This document shows, piece after piece, positions 1 to 8,269 of a DNA stretch of 45,948 bases. Under the pieces are notes generated by a model. It was not told the DNA's origin. It saw only the letters and a list, made by a program, of their open reading frames with translations, and made no database searches. The DNA is from Arcicella sp. (lineage in GTDB: Bacteria; Bacteroidota; Bacteroidia; Cytophagales; Spirosomataceae), in NCBI GenBank assembly GCA_025454855.1, contig JALONS010000004.1, forward strand, positions 1 through 45,948, in the 5' to 3' direction. Both the position numbers and the translations under genes were made by a program. Within the stretch, counting starts at the first letter, position 1, and every line of letters starts with the position of its first letter.

Positions 1-99
1 TCCTCGTTTTATCACATTTTCATCAAAAGTAGCAGTTTCATCGTAGATTCTAACGGAACGACGTTTTTGGATAATTTTATCAAAATCTTGAGTTTGCAT
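1..99 (-). CDS. Nitroreductase family protein, N-terminal fragment cut by window edge
   Basis: The reverse strand is open from an ATG at 99-97 to the window edge and gives 33 residues starting MQTQDFDKIIQKRRSVRIYD. The RRSVRxYD segment is the classic first motif of the FMN-dependent nitroreductase family, where the arginines and serine contact FMN phosphate. These are usually homodimeric cytoplasmic NAD(P)H oxidoreductases of about 200 residues, so roughly 80 percent of the gene lies outside the window. It is transcribed divergently from the small gene pair that starts near 161. The substrate cannot be told from this fragment. The family call is inferred from one short but distinctive motif. 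Confidence 0.75.
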   Translation of the reverse strand, partial: MQTQDFDKIIQKRRSVRIYDETATFDENVIKRG

Positions 100-160
100 G
101 GAAATGGGGATGAATTTTTGGAATCAGTTTTTTGTTTATATCTTTGATTATCAAATACTA

Positions 161-364
161 ATGAATATGGAAACTAAAAAGAAGTTATCAAAAGAGGAGC
201 GTCTCGAAAAAGCGTTGAGAATTTCGAGACAGTTGTTGGAAAATAAACGAGAAACTCAACAACAATTAAAAGACGATATGCTTAATTCTGAATCTTCTTT
301 ATACAAATCATTTGCGAAACTCAGAGAAGAAAATGCCAGAAAAGGACATCCCTACGCCTTATAA
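161..364 (+). CDS. Small charged helical protein, possible antitoxin-like partner
   Basis: This 67-aa protein begins MNMETKKKLSKEERLEKAL and is rich in Lys, Glu and Gln, with no signal peptide or membrane segment. It looks almost wholly helical, possibly coiled coil. I prefer the ATG at 161 (or 167), because the longer version from 98 would add a hydrophobic leader and would run into the nitroreductase start. Its 3' end overlaps the next gene by about 32 bp, so the two are almost certainly co-translated. The size, charge and tight coupling resemble the antitoxin half of a toxin-antitoxin pair, but this is inference and no DNA-binding fold is evident. Confidence 0.55.
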   Translation: MNMETKKKLSKEERLEKALRISRQLLENKRETQQQLKDDMLNSESSLYKSFAKLREENARKGHPYAL

Positions 365-845
365 TTACAAAATTGATGAATTAGATAATACTACCTATTT
401 ATTTGAAACTAATAAATTAATAGGGTACGCCATCAAATTTAAGCCTACTGGATATATTTTTGAAGAATATATTTGGGCTGTCTATTGCTATGAATATGTC
501 ATTGAAGTTAAGTATAATCCTACTGAAATACCGCCACCTTTTGATGCTTCATTTTCTTTAACAATTGCCACTATATTCAACGATTTTTTCCGTGATAAAG
601 AGAAAGTTGTTACTTACATTTGTAATACCGCTGACGGAAAAGAATTAGCTCGCTTTCGTAAATTTAATATTTGGTTTAACAAATTCAACACTAATTTTTT
701 CTTGAAAATTGATAAATCTTTTTATGATTCGAGGCACAATACAACCTACTACAACTCTCTGATTATCAGACAAGATAATCCTTTTAAAATTGAAATTATA
801 GAGGCTTTTGAGGATTTAATTGGGGGTTTTGATGAAGATAAGTAA
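333..845 (+). CDS. Conserved hypothetical protein, DUF6169-like
   Basis: From the ATG at 333 this encodes 170 residues starting MPEKDIPTPYNYKIDE. An upstream TTG at 312 is possible but would increase the overlap with the previous gene. The protein is soluble, rich in aromatic residues and mixed alpha/beta in character. A segment with TIATIFNDFFRDKEKVVTYIC followed by an ARFRKF..WF stretch resembles, from memory, the DUF6169 family of Bacteroidota proteins, whose function is unknown. It ends two bases before the stop of the convergent methyltransferase gene. The overlap with the small upstream gene suggests a two-gene unit. Function is not known and the family assignment is tentative. Confidence 0.6.
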   Translation: MPEKDIPTPYNYKIDELDNTTYLFETNKLIGYAIKFKPTGYIFEEYIWAVYCYEYVIEVKYNPTEIPPPFDASFSLTIATIFNDFFRDKEKVVTYICNTADGKELARFRKFNIWFNKFNTNFFLKIDKSFYDSRHNTTYYNSLIIRQDNPFKIEIIEAFEDLIGGFDEDK

Positions 846-847
846 TA

Positions 848-2089
848 TTATTTCTTCAATAAGCAAGCCATATAAAATCCATCATAACCGTCGGTAGCAG
901 GGGAGGTTCTTTGTTCTTTCAATAATTCCCACTTATCAGGTTGTTCGGCTAATAATTTTTGTATATGTGCCTCACTTTCAGAGGGTAACAAGCTGCAAGT
1001 GGCGAAAACCATCTTGCCTCCTTTCTTCAACATCATTGAATAGTTACTGAGAATATCCCACTGAATTTTACGAAGATTTTCAATAAATTCTGGTGCTAAT
1101 TTCCACTTTGAATCTGGATTTCTACGAATTACCCCCAAACCTGAGCATGGCACATCTAACAATAATCTGTCGGCACTTTCTTGGAGTCTTTTTAACGTTT
1201 TAGGTTCGATTAATTTAACCTCAATGTTATTGACACCGTTACGTCTGGCACGCTTCATAAGTTCAGTCAATTTCCATTCCTCCACGTCCATTGCTATGAT
1301 ACGCCCCTTATTTTGCATTAAAGCCGCCAAATGAAGGGATTTGCCACCCGCTCCTGCACAGGCATCAATAACCCGCATACCCGCTTTAACATCTAAAAAC
1401 GGAGCAATTAGCTGCGAACCAGCATCTTGTACTTCAAAGAATCCATTTTTGAAAAGTTCAGTTTTGAAAATATTTCCTCTTTGTTTCAGAGTCAGGGCAT
1501 CGGGGAGATTTTCAGTTCTAAAGGTTTCAATATCAATATCTTCCAAATAATCTTGTAATTGTTCGGGATTGGTTTTCAATGAATTAGCCCTTAATACCAC
1601 AGGGGCTTGCTGATTCATAGCGGAGATTTCGGCAGTCCATTTTTCATCACCTAATTCTTGTTCGCCTAATTCGTCGAGCCAGTCGGGTACGGATTCACGG
1701 ATTTTACGAATTTGTAGGGCTTCCGACAATCGAGCTAAGGTTTTAGCCTCGTCAACGTAGGCAAATTCTTCCCATTTAGGTAAAAAGTCTATGTTATCGC
1801 CTTCGGGATTTAGTTGTTTTTTTATCAATAACCACGAACCCACTAACTGAAAAAAGAATTGTGGACGCAGTTTATCGGCTTGCATTTCGTTCACAAAAAG
1901 CACCAAACGCCAGTTTCTGACAATTTCGTAGGTATGTTCGGCAATGAAGGCACGGTCACGACTGCCCCACTGTTTGTTGGACTTGAGCGTGGCTTCAATC
2001 ACTCGGTCGGCTTGGCGAGGTTTTTCATGAAGGAATATTTCTTGTAAAGCCTTGACCGTTGCCAAGACTAAAGGACGATGGAGACGCAT
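848..2089 (-). CDS. RsmB/NOP-family SAM-dependent RNA m5C methyltransferase
   Basis: The 413-aa protein has the layout of RsmB-type enzymes, which methylate C5 of a cytosine in rRNA using S-adenosylmethionine. Residues 1-130 are the NusB-like helical N-terminal region. The SAM-binding loop DACAGAGGKS is near residue 243. Motif IV DVPCSGLG is near 315, and motif VI ATCSLLPSE near 365. In this family the Cys of motif VI (TCS) attacks the base and the Cys of motif IV (PCSG) helps release the product, and both are present. The length fits the roughly 430 residues of E. coli RsmB. The exact target base is not provable here, since other NOP-family members share these motifs. It is monocistronic and convergent with the gene ending at 845. 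Confidence 0.9.
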   Translation of the reverse strand: MRLHRPLVLATVKALQEIFLHEKPRQADRVIEATLKSNKQWGSRDRAFIAEHTYEIVRNWRLVLFVNEMQADKLRPQFFFQLVGSWLLIKKQLNPEGDNIDFLPKWEEFAYVDEAKTLARLSEALQIRKIRESVPDWLDELGEQELGDEKWTAEISAMNQQAPVVLRANSLKTNPEQLQDYLEDIDIETFRTENLPDALTLKQRGNIFKTELFKNGFFEVQDAGSQLIAPFLDVKAGMRVIDACAGAGGKSLHLAALMQNKGRIIAMDVEEWKLTELMKRARRNGVNNIEVKLIEPKTLKRLQESADRLLLDVPCSGLGVIRRNPDSKWKLAPEFIENLRKIQWDILSNYSMMLKKGGKMVFATCSLLPSESEAHIQKLLAEQPDKWELLKEQRTSPATDGYDGFYMACLLKK

Positions 2090-2094
2090 AAATT

Positions 2095-2118
2095 CAGTTA
2101 TCAGTAAACAGTTATCAG
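2095..2118. repeat. Heptad-period repeat (CAGTTAT/CAGTAAA units)
   Basis: Three heptamers follow each other exactly, CAGTTAT, CAGTAAA and CAGTTAT, then a partial CAG. They lie 6 bp upstream of the methyltransferase start codon. The same 7-nt periodicity with other words occurs near 19021-19104 and 22906-23005, so this is one member of a dispersed class of intergenic heptanucleotide repeats. Confidence 0.6.
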
Positions 2119-2323
2119 AATCTCTGATACATGGTACAAATTTCGGGAAATTTAACGATAAAGACGAATAGCAGATTGAAACTGTTTAGAATAATCCATT
2201 TCCCATTCACAAACTCAAACCTACATTTCATGTTTCGGTGACTACTTTTCGTGAAATTCTAAAATTAAAACAAATTTCTCCATCTAATTTTGAATCATCA
2301 ATCAAATATTTAATCATAACATC

Positions 2324-2653
2324 ATGAAAAAACTTCTTTCTCTCATTATCCTTTTAGCCTGTGTATCAATGACTTTAGTAGCTAATAAAAACAAGAAAAC
2401 ATTAAATACTACAAAAGTTTATGCGGTGGGCGGAAATATCAAAATCAAACTCAAGAACGATACCGACGATGAAGTAACGGTATATAGTGGCAGTGGAAAT
2501 AGCTCTTATAGACTTCAAAAAAATATTATTACCACGATTTCGATGGAAGAAGGTGCAAAATTATTTGATTATAATGGAGGTAAAAAAGGACGTGTGTTGT
2601 TGGTAGTAACGGCTGATATGGACGGTAAAGTGCAGATGTATAGTAAATTATAG
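2324..2653 (+). CDS. Small secreted protein of unknown function
   Basis: This 109-aa protein has a clear Sec signal peptide (MKKLLSLIILLACVSMTLVA) followed by a mature domain of about 85 residues that looks all-beta, with alternating hydrophobic residues and the stretch NIKIKLKNDTDDEVTVYSGSG. There is no lipobox at the cleavage site, so it is probably periplasmic or released. It is convergent with the sensor kinase gene to its right and separated from it by a perfect hairpin at 2672-2703. An A/T-rich leader of about 230 bp lies upstream and contains two TTTCG-type words near 2231-2254. I do not recognise a family. Confidence 0.7.
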   Translation: MKKLLSLIILLACVSMTLVANKNKKTLNTTKVYAVGGNIKIKLKNDTDDEVTVYSGSGNSSYRLQKNIITTISMEEGAKLFDYNGGKKGRVLLVVTADMDGKVQMYSKL

Positions 2654-2671
2654 TTTCCATTAATGATTAGA

Positions 2672-2703
2672 AGATTTGACAACCTTCAAAAGTTGTCAAA
2701 TCT
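2672..2703. repeat. GACAAC/GTTGTC inverted repeat, likely bidirectional terminator
   Basis: A perfect 12-bp stem (AGATTTGACAAC paired with GTTGTCAAATCT) encloses an 8-nt loop, between the convergent genes ending at 2653 and 2706. Two relatives with the same GACAAC/GTTGTC core occur at 4973-5000 and 37023-37060, so this is a dispersed repeat family as well as a probable transcription stop. No strong T-run follows on either strand. Confidence 0.7.
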
Positions 2704-2705
2704 AT

Positions 2706-4598
2706 CTATCCCAAAGTAATCATAATTCTAACTCGTGTTCCGATGACTTCTCCTTGTTCATTTTTCAAATCTTCATAAACTACCAAGTCCTTGTTTGTCA
2801 GTCCATTACTTAATAGTTTTAGTCGTTCTTCGGTGGCTGATGTCGAGAAAGATTCGTGCTGTTGAACTCGCTTACTTTTGATTTCGGCAGATTTTTCTCT
2901 ACCCACTCCGTTATCTTCCACTACACAAATGAGGTTTTCTTCGGCTTCGTCCAATTCAAAAAATACTTTTACTTTCTTTTCCCCTTGCTTGTGGAGAAGT
3001 CCGTGTTTGATGGAGTTTTCCACGAAAGGCTGAATCAACATGGGCGGAATTTGATGATAGTCTTCATCAATGTTTTCACCTAAAGAAATATCGTACTCAA
3101 AGCCTTCGGCGAAACGCATTTTCTCTAATTCCAGATACTTCGTCAAGATTTCTACTTCGGTAGAAAGGTTGATTTTTTTCTTACCTGAAACCGTCAAAAT
3201 CTGGCGAGTCAAATACGTAAAGTTGCCCATTTGTTCGTTGGCTTGTACTTTATCACCATACATGAATTGTTCCTGAATACTATTGAGGGCATTGAACATA
3301 AAATGCGGATTCATTTGTGATTTCAGGGCTTTCAGTTCACTTTCGGTAGCTTTTTGTTCGATTTCAATACGGCGTTCGGCTTCTTGGAGTTGAGTAGAAA
3401 GTAATTCATTAGCCTTTTTTTCTTTGAAGCGTGTAAACGAAAAATACGCAATGGCAGACAGGGCTAAAATTGCCCCTAAAATACTGTAAATCAGCGTAGT
3501 TTTGCGGGTGGATTCGAGTTCGGAGATTTGTTTTTGTTGGGATAATGACTTTATTTGGGCTTCTTTCAGTTCGGTTTCGTATTTGAATTCCGCTTTTAGG
3601 ATTTCAGACTTACTTTCTTCATTTGTAGTGCTATCTCGTAATATTATAAACTGTTTGTACGCTTCAAGTGCTTTTTGAGGTTGTTTTATCTTTTCATAAA
3701 TGAGATAAAAAACTTCAAATGTTTTCTGTACATACTGTTTTTTCTTGGTTTTCTGAGCAACCTTCATACTTCTATTGGCATAATTCAAAGCAACATCATA
3801 TTTTTTTTGTTCATAATTGATTCTGGCTATTGCTGTTAGGCAGACGGTTAATTGGTCTTCATATTTCCCAAAAACTGACTTCCCGTTTTTTTGTAATAAA
3901 TCTAAGGATTGATTATAGTAATCAAGTGCTTTTTTATAGTCCTTTTCTACTATATATATATTACCTATATTTCCTAAGGTAATTACTATTGAAGGTTCTT
4001 TTAACTTTTTCTTCAACTCATAAGATTGTTTGAAATACTCTAAGGCTTTGTTATTATTCTTGCTCAAATAGTAACAGTACGCAATGTTATTTAAACCTAT
4101 TGATAAATTACTTTCATCATTAATTTCTTTGCATATTCGACTATATTTGGTCATATAGTTTATTGCCTCCAAATACTCTTTTTGTTTAGATTTCAATACC
4201 CCAATTTCATTATATGCAGCAGCAAGTCCTTTTTTGTAATTAATTGATTGACTGTATTTTATCATCTCATAAAAACAATTTAAGGCACGTGATGTATTGG
4301 CTGAAACTTGATAATAATTTTGTCCTTCATACAAAAGACAAGTTACTAACTTTTCAATATACCAATTCTTAGATTTTTGTTGAGATTTTGATTCGCTTAT
4401 GATTTCTAACAAGATATTTTTCAACTCTAAATTATACTTAGTCCAAATAGTCGCATCACTTTCTACTTCTACAAAATCATGCAATAGATTAATGAGTACA
4501 GTATCTTTCTGTGGATGTTTTTTAATGAGGATAAGAAGGCTATCAGATTGTCCAAACGAAGACCAAGAAATTAATAGCAATAGTAATATTTTTTTCAT
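2706..4598 (-). CDS. TPR-containing LytS-type sensor histidine kinase
   Basis: The 630-aa protein starts with a signal peptide (MKKILLLLLISWSSFGQ), followed by a periplasmic region of tetratricopeptide repeats to about residue 330 (for example KALDYYNQSLDLLQKNG). A coiled coil and one membrane span near 368-388 (IYSILGAILALSAIAYFSF) come next. The cytoplasmic part is of the His_kinase/LytS type: the phosphoacceptor His is near residue 432 in QMNPHFMFNALNSI. The ATPase N box is IQPFVENSIKHGL and the G box is VEDNGVGR. It is expected to autophosphorylate on sensing something with its TPR domain and pass phosphate to the LytTR regulator at 5007-5759. The two genes face the same way but are separated by an opposite-strand lipoprotein gene, an unusual arrangement. 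Confidence 0.9.
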   Translation of the reverse strand: MKKILLLLLISWSSFGQSDSLLILIKKHPQKDTVLINLLHDFVEVESDATIWTKYNLELKNILLEIISESKSQQKSKNWYIEKLVTCLLYEGQNYYQVSANTSRALNCFYEMIKYSQSINYKKGLAAAYNEIGVLKSKQKEYLEAINYMTKYSRICKEINDESNLSIGLNNIAYCYYLSKNNNKALEYFKQSYELKKKLKEPSIVITLGNIGNIYIVEKDYKKALDYYNQSLDLLQKNGKSVFGKYEDQLTVCLTAIARINYEQKKYDVALNYANRSMKVAQKTKKKQYVQKTFEVFYLIYEKIKQPQKALEAYKQFIILRDSTTNEESKSEILKAEFKYETELKEAQIKSLSQQKQISELESTRKTTLIYSILGAILALSAIAYFSFTRFKEKKANELLSTQLQEAERRIEIEQKATESELKALKSQMNPHFMFNALNSIQEQFMYGDKVQANEQMGNFTYLTRQILTVSGKKKINLSTEVEILTKYLELEKMRFAEGFEYDISLGENIDEDYHQIPPMLIQPFVENSIKHGLLHKQGEKKVKVFFELDEAEENLICVVEDNGVGREKSAEIKSKRVQQHESFSTSATEERLKLLSNGLTNKDLVVYEDLKNEQGEVIGTRVRIMITLG

Positions 4599-4691
4599 GT
4601 ATGATAATAAGTCAATATTTTTTGTGGTATGTTTATTTTACTGTATTTTAGGATTTTATTAAATAATTTTTCACACTTAAACATTATCAAA

Positions 4692-4964
4692 ATGAAAATC
4701 AAATTATTAGCGTGTTTTGCATTTGCAGTCGTTTTATCTTCTTGTGCCAAAGAAGAAGAGATTTCACCAAAGGGAGAACTCTCCTCAAGAGAACTTTATG
4801 CCACTAAGAGACCTGGAATGATGTCATATTCAAAACCCTTGGGAAGTACAAATTTTAATAACTCATGGCCCTTGGCGAAAACGGTAAAACCAGCAAAATC
4901 ACCTGAGATAAAACCCAATGAAAGTTTTAATAATTCATGGCCTCTTGCAAAATTTTATTTTTAA
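4692..4964 (+). CDS. Small lipoprotein with a duplicated FNNSWPLAK peptide
   Basis: From the ATG at 4692 this encodes 90 residues. An upstream in-frame start at 4629 would spoil the signal peptide. MKIKLLACFAFAVVLSSCAKEEE is cut here for its key parts: a hydrophobic leader and a lipobox-like LSSC, giving a lipid-anchored product. The mature part is low-complexity and basic. The nonapeptide FNNSWPLAK occurs at residues 55-63 and again at 79-87, three residues before the stop. The two copies differ at five nucleotides, all synonymous, so the peptide rather than the DNA is conserved. The gene lies on the opposite strand between the LytTR regulator and its kinase. A role as ligand or signal for that kinase is inference; no known family is recognised. 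Confidence 0.75.
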   Translation: MKIKLLACFAFAVVLSSCAKEEEISPKGELSSRELYATKRPGMMSYSKPLGSTNFNNSWPLAKTVKPAKSPEIKPNESFNNSWPLAKFYF

Positions 4965-4972
4965 GTATTCTA

Positions 4973-5000
4973 ATTAGACAACTTTTGAAAGTTGTCTAAT
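4973..5000. repeat. GACAAC/GTTGTC inverted repeat, likely bidirectional terminator
   Basis: A perfect 13-bp palindrome (ATTAGACAACTTT and its complement) is separated by only TG. It sits between the stop of the lipoprotein gene and the stop of the convergent response regulator. It is the same family as the hairpins at 2672-2703 and 37023-37060. Confidence 0.7.
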
Positions 5001-5006
5001 CTCTTT

Positions 5007-5759
5007 CTATACCCGCACCCCCGCAATAAATTCATCAAATTCCTTCACTTTCTCACGGGCAACGGGTGCCGAAAAACCATTGGCAAATTCAATCATGGCT
5101 CCGTCTTTTTTGTTGTATTTTACAATCTGTTGGGTATTAATCAGGTACGACCTGTGGATTCGGTAAAAGCGGTTATCATTTGCCAATAATTCATCAAATT
5201 CCTTGATTTTTTTACTGACCAAAGTCTTGCCCGCCTTCGTGATAACGTGCGTGTATGAGCCATCAGCTTCAAAGAAAAAGATGTCTTCTAATTGCACAAA
5301 AACTAAGCTATCAGCCATCGGAAGGGCAATTTTCTGGAGTTTACCGACGCTCAAATTTTCTTTCAAAATATTTACTCGCTGAATGATTTGGTTTTGTCCG
5401 ACCAACTTAATGGCTTTCTCTACTGCCTGAATCACCTTAGAGATACTAATAGGTTTCAGAATGTAATCTACCGCTGAAACCTCAAAGGCTTGGAGGGCGT
5501 ATTCGGAATAAGCCGTACAAAAGATGGTCTCGAAAGTAGGTTGATTGAAATATTCAAACAAGGCAAAACCGTTTTCTTCGGGCATTTCGATGTCCAAAAA
5601 AACAAGGTCAATACGGTGCTTATTAATCAATTTCACGGCTGACTTTACGTCAGAGGCTTCATCAATTAACGTAACCATGGGGCAATGTTCAGTGATAATT
5701 TGCCGAAGCATGGAGCGGGCTGCGGGTTCGTCATCAACAAGGATGGCGTTGAGAGTCAT
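5007..5759 (-). CDS. LytTR-family response regulator
   Basis: The 250-aa protein has an N-terminal receiver domain with acidic pocket DD at residues 9-10, phosphoacceptor Asp56 in LVFLDIEMP, the conserved Thr/Ser region FCTAYSEYALQAF, and Lys in LKPI. A C-terminal LytTR DNA-binding domain covers residues 145-250, with the typical stretches FFFEADGSYTHV and FYRIHRSYLIN. This is a cytoplasmic transcription factor, most likely phosphorylated by the LytS-type kinase at 2706-4598. On the minus strand the regulator comes first and the kinase second, but a plus-strand lipoprotein gene of 273 bp lies between them. A shared transcript would therefore run antisense to the lipoprotein gene. Confidence 0.92.
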   Translation of the reverse strand: MTLNAILVDDEPAARSMLRQIITEHCPMVTLIDEASDVKSAVKLINKHRIDLVFLDIEMPEENGFALFEYFNQPTFETIFCTAYSEYALQAFEVSAVDYILKPISISKVIQAVEKAIKLVGQNQIIQRVNILKENLSVGKLQKIALPMADSLVFVQLEDIFFFEADGSYTHVITKAGKTLVSKKIKEFDELLANDNRFYRIHRSYLINTQQIVKYNKKDGAMIEFANGFSAPVAREKVKEFDEFIAGVRV

Positions 5760-5923
5760 GTCGAGAATATGTTAGTGGATATTTATTAGCAATTTAATCA
5801 ATGCGGTTTATGAATCCAAATCCACGGTTAATGAGCTTGAACATACGTTTCGTGAAGTGCCAAAAAATATCGGTAATCAAGCATTTAGTTTTGAAGTATT
5901 AAAAATAAATGCAATAACTCATC

Positions 5924-7009
5924 ATGAAAAAAATATTACTTGCACTCATTGCTATTATCGGAATCGAGCAAACCATTCAAGCCCAACAAACCATAACTAT
6001 TAGCCCAGGTATTGTGGTTGGTTCGCCCACCGCAGGGACAAGCGGACTGAGATTCAGCAACTTAAACTCAGGAACAACCGTATCTACAACGCCTACCAAA
6101 GTTTTATCATTGGATGCAACGGGAAATGTTATTTTAGGGAATGCGGCTTCGGGTAGTGGCACTGGGGTTGCGGTCAATGTACCAGTCTATACGAATAGTA
6201 CAGCCAGAAGTACGGCAATTCCTACGGCGACAACTGGAATGCTGACGTATAATTCAGCAGGTACTGGTATCGAAACTTTTAATGGAACAAGTTGGATTCC
6301 ATTAAACTACTGGACATTCAACAGTGCACGCAATGTTGTCGTTTCTCCCAGCGGTGGTGCCGTTGGTATCGAAGCCAATACATTCGTCTCACAAGCTCCC
6401 AGCACGGTAGCCTCACCCGTGATAGCACTCGCAGGAGCCAATCACGTTATTAGATATGCTCGGTCTGGACCCGAACTCGATGAGTATGCTCTGACCCAAG
6501 AAACTACTACTGGCACACAGCAAAGTGCCGCCAGTATTGTTTGGAAATACTATGATAACTCTCCGACACCCTTTGGAAGTGTTTTATTTGGATATAGTGC
6601 TGGGCAAATGACAATCAATGGACAAACAACAATCAGTGGTTTTACCAAATTAGGCAACGAAGCCACCGCAACCACCTTGGGCGTAACGTCTTCTGTACCT
6701 TCTGTTAAGCATAAGTTGCTTACGGGTATTACGCTAAACAATGCTCTTTCTACCGCCATTGCACACGGTATAACAAGCGGAAGTTCTAAAATCGTTGGGG
6801 TGAGTGTGAGTGTACAAGGTACTCAGGGAAATAATGCTACAATTTATCAATTTGGACCAGGTTATAATACTGGAGTTAATAATACCACCAGTGGAACGAT
6901 TGTGAATAATGGTTTCACGTATTATTTTGATGATACCAATATTTATTTGGAAAGAAGCATAGCCGCCACGAGCCGTCCTTATAAAATTTTGATTACTTAT
7001 ACTCCCTAA
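5924..7009 (+). CDS. Secreted tail-fibre-like surface protein
   Basis: This 361-aa protein has a signal peptide ending in QAQQ, then a long Ser/Thr/Gly/Ala-rich region with motifs such as GNVILGNAASGSG and TTGMLTYNSAGTGIETFNGTSW-like sequence near residues 100-125. That pattern is common in Bacteroidota proteins annotated as tail-fibre or adhesin-like, which fold as repetitive beta structures. No enzyme motif or T9SS C-terminal sorting signal is visible; the end (PYKILITYTP) looks like the last beta strand of a domain. A TAGTTTTG at 5886-5893 fits the TAnnTTTG promoter element of the phylum. The LytTR-only gene follows after 99 bp. A surface location is likely; the function is unknown. Confidence 0.7.
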   Translation: MKKILLALIAIIGIEQTIQAQQTITISPGIVVGSPTAGTSGLRFSNLNSGTTVSTTPTKVLSLDATGNVILGNAASGSGTGVAVNVPVYTNSTARSTAIPTATTGMLTYNSAGTGIETFNGTSWIPLNYWTFNSARNVVVSPSGGAVGIEANTFVSQAPSTVASPVIALAGANHVIRYARSGPELDEYALTQETTTGTQQSAASIVWKYYDNSPTPFGSVLFGYSAGQMTINGQTTISGFTKLGNEATATTLGVTSSVPSVKHKLLTGITLNNALSTAIAHGITSGSSKIVGVSVSVQGTQGNNATIYQFGPGYNTGVNNTTSGTIVNNGFTYYFDDTNIYLERSIAATSRPYKILITYTP

Positions 7010-7108
7010 CCACTAACACACCATTCTAAGTTTATTCGATGTTTTTATCTCAATATTCTGAAAATTAACATCTCACAAGAAACTGAAGACTTCTTGAATT
7101 GATTATTT

Positions 7109-7441
7109 ATGAAAAATCAAAAATTGCTCAAAAACGACCTGCTGACCATCAATCAACGAAGCAGAAAAGTCATTGACATCAATCAGATTATTATGCTTAG
7201 GGGTTACGCTAATTACACGTGCTTCTACCTAAAAAACGGAAAGCAACGCCTAACCGCTCATACCCTCAAATACTATGAAAACGAATTAGATGGCAGAGGA
7301 TTCCTGAGAGTTCATCGGGGGTTTATCGTCAATCAAAACTGTATTTTAAAACATGACACGGCGAGTTCCCAGCTGTTTTTGATGGAAGGGCATGAAGTGG
7401 AGGTGTCAAGAAGGCGACGGGGAATTACGAGAGGGTTATAA
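7109..7441 (+). CDS. Stand-alone LytTR DNA-binding domain protein
   Basis: The 110 residues consist almost entirely of a LytTR domain, without a receiver: IIMLRGYANYTCFYLKNG, then LRVHRGFIVNQ and a basic C-terminus EVSRRRRGITRGL. Such receiver-less proteins bind DNA constitutively or respond to partners, so phosphorylation is not expected. It follows the secreted fibre-like gene on the same strand, 99 bp downstream, and may regulate it. A closely similar but broken copy lies at 43041-43351, again directly after a large surface-protein gene, which suggests a recurring pairing of a surface gene with a LytTR-only regulator. The specific targets are unknown. Confidence 0.85.
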   Translation: MKNQKLLKNDLLTINQRSRKVIDINQIIMLRGYANYTCFYLKNGKQRLTAHTLKYYENELDGRGFLRVHRGFIVNQNCILKHDTASSQLFLMEGHEVEVSRRRRGITRGL

Positions 7442-7533
7442 ATTATGATATTGAAATTCTCATAAACTCAAATGGTCATTGAATGAAAGTTTTGTATATT
7501 CGTATCGTTTCCAACGTATAACAATCGAAAGTT

Positions 7534-8100
7534 ATGGTTAAAATAGAGCAAATAACAGAAGTTGAAGAATATTTAGCGTTTGAAAGAGAAAGTCAGACCA
7601 AGCACGAATTTCTTTATCAAACCATCATTCCAATGGTAGGAGCATCTTTTGAACACAATTTATTGGCTATGAATTTAGCCGCACTAATCTGGTTTCACCT
7701 TCGCAAGTCAGATAAAGTAGTCTTTCAAAACGATTTGCGTACTTATAACCCTTCTAATAAAAGTTTTATGTATCCTGATGTGGTAGTTAGTAATGGCAAA
7801 CCTATTTTTAGAGAAGATGGTAAATTAGATAATCTCATGAATCCAGTTTTGATTGTGGAAGTACTTTCGACAACCACAGCGGTTTATGACAAATCTGATA
7901 AATTTATTGCTTGCAAAACTATTCCAACACTTCAAGAGTATGTTTTAGTTTCGACAGATACACCAGAAATAGAAATTTATAGACGTGAAAACGAAGACCA
8001 TTGGACATTGATAAAAGAGCGAAACGCAACCAATAAAGTACATTTTAGCTCCATAGATTTTGAATTTGAATTAGGGGAAATTTACGAGAAGAAAGAATAA
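7534..8100 (+). CDS. Uma2-family endonuclease
   Basis: The 188-aa protein matches the Uma2 (formerly DUF820) family, which has the PD-(D/E)XK nuclease fold. The catalytic pattern is visible: Asp82 in YPDVVVS, Glu109 in LIVEVLSTTT, and a Lys around 123 in YDKSDKFIACK, followed by the usual LQEYVLVSTD strand. The family is abundant in cyanobacteria and Bacteroidota and its cellular role is largely unknown. The gene stands alone and is followed by a strong terminator at 8104-8138. The usual Tyr in the KFxxY segment is replaced by Cys here, but the core acidic residues are intact. Confidence 0.88.
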   Translation: MVKIEQITEVEEYLAFERESQTKHEFLYQTIIPMVGASFEHNLLAMNLAALIWFHLRKSDKVVFQNDLRTYNPSNKSFMYPDVVVSNGKPIFREDGKLDNLMNPVLIVEVLSTTTAVYDKSDKFIACKTIPTLQEYVLVSTDTPEIEIYRRENEDHWTLIKERNATNKVHFSSIDFEFELGEIYEKKE

Positions 8101-8103
8101 ACG

Positions 8104-8138
8104 AAAGCCTTGTTGAAATTAGTTCAGCAAGGCTTTTT
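8104..8138 (+). terminator. Rho-independent terminator after the Uma2 gene
   Basis: The stem AAAGCCTTG pairs with CAAGGCTTT, extended by partial pairing in the loop, and is followed by a T-run ending near 8138. It begins three bases after the Uma2 stop codon. Confidence 0.85.
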
Positions 8139-8150
8139 GTTATTCCAAAA

Positions 8151-8179
8151 TAGTTGTCTGTGGAGACACACACAACGGC
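8151..8179. repeat. REP-like hairpin, single unit
   Basis: GTTGTCTGTG, loop GAGA, then CACACACAAC forms a 10-bp stem with one mismatch, followed by GGC. The same unit (GTCGTTTGTG, loop AAGA, CACAAACAAC, GGC) occurs within the paired element at 12609-12679. Short stems with a purine-rich loop, found singly and as inverted pairs, resemble REP sequences. Confidence 0.6.
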
Positions 8180-8269
8180 AAGCACACACCTTAATCATAC
8201 AGATTTGAGGATAAGAGATTAATCCATAAATTTGAAACAGAGAAATAACAATAAAATTGATAAACGACT

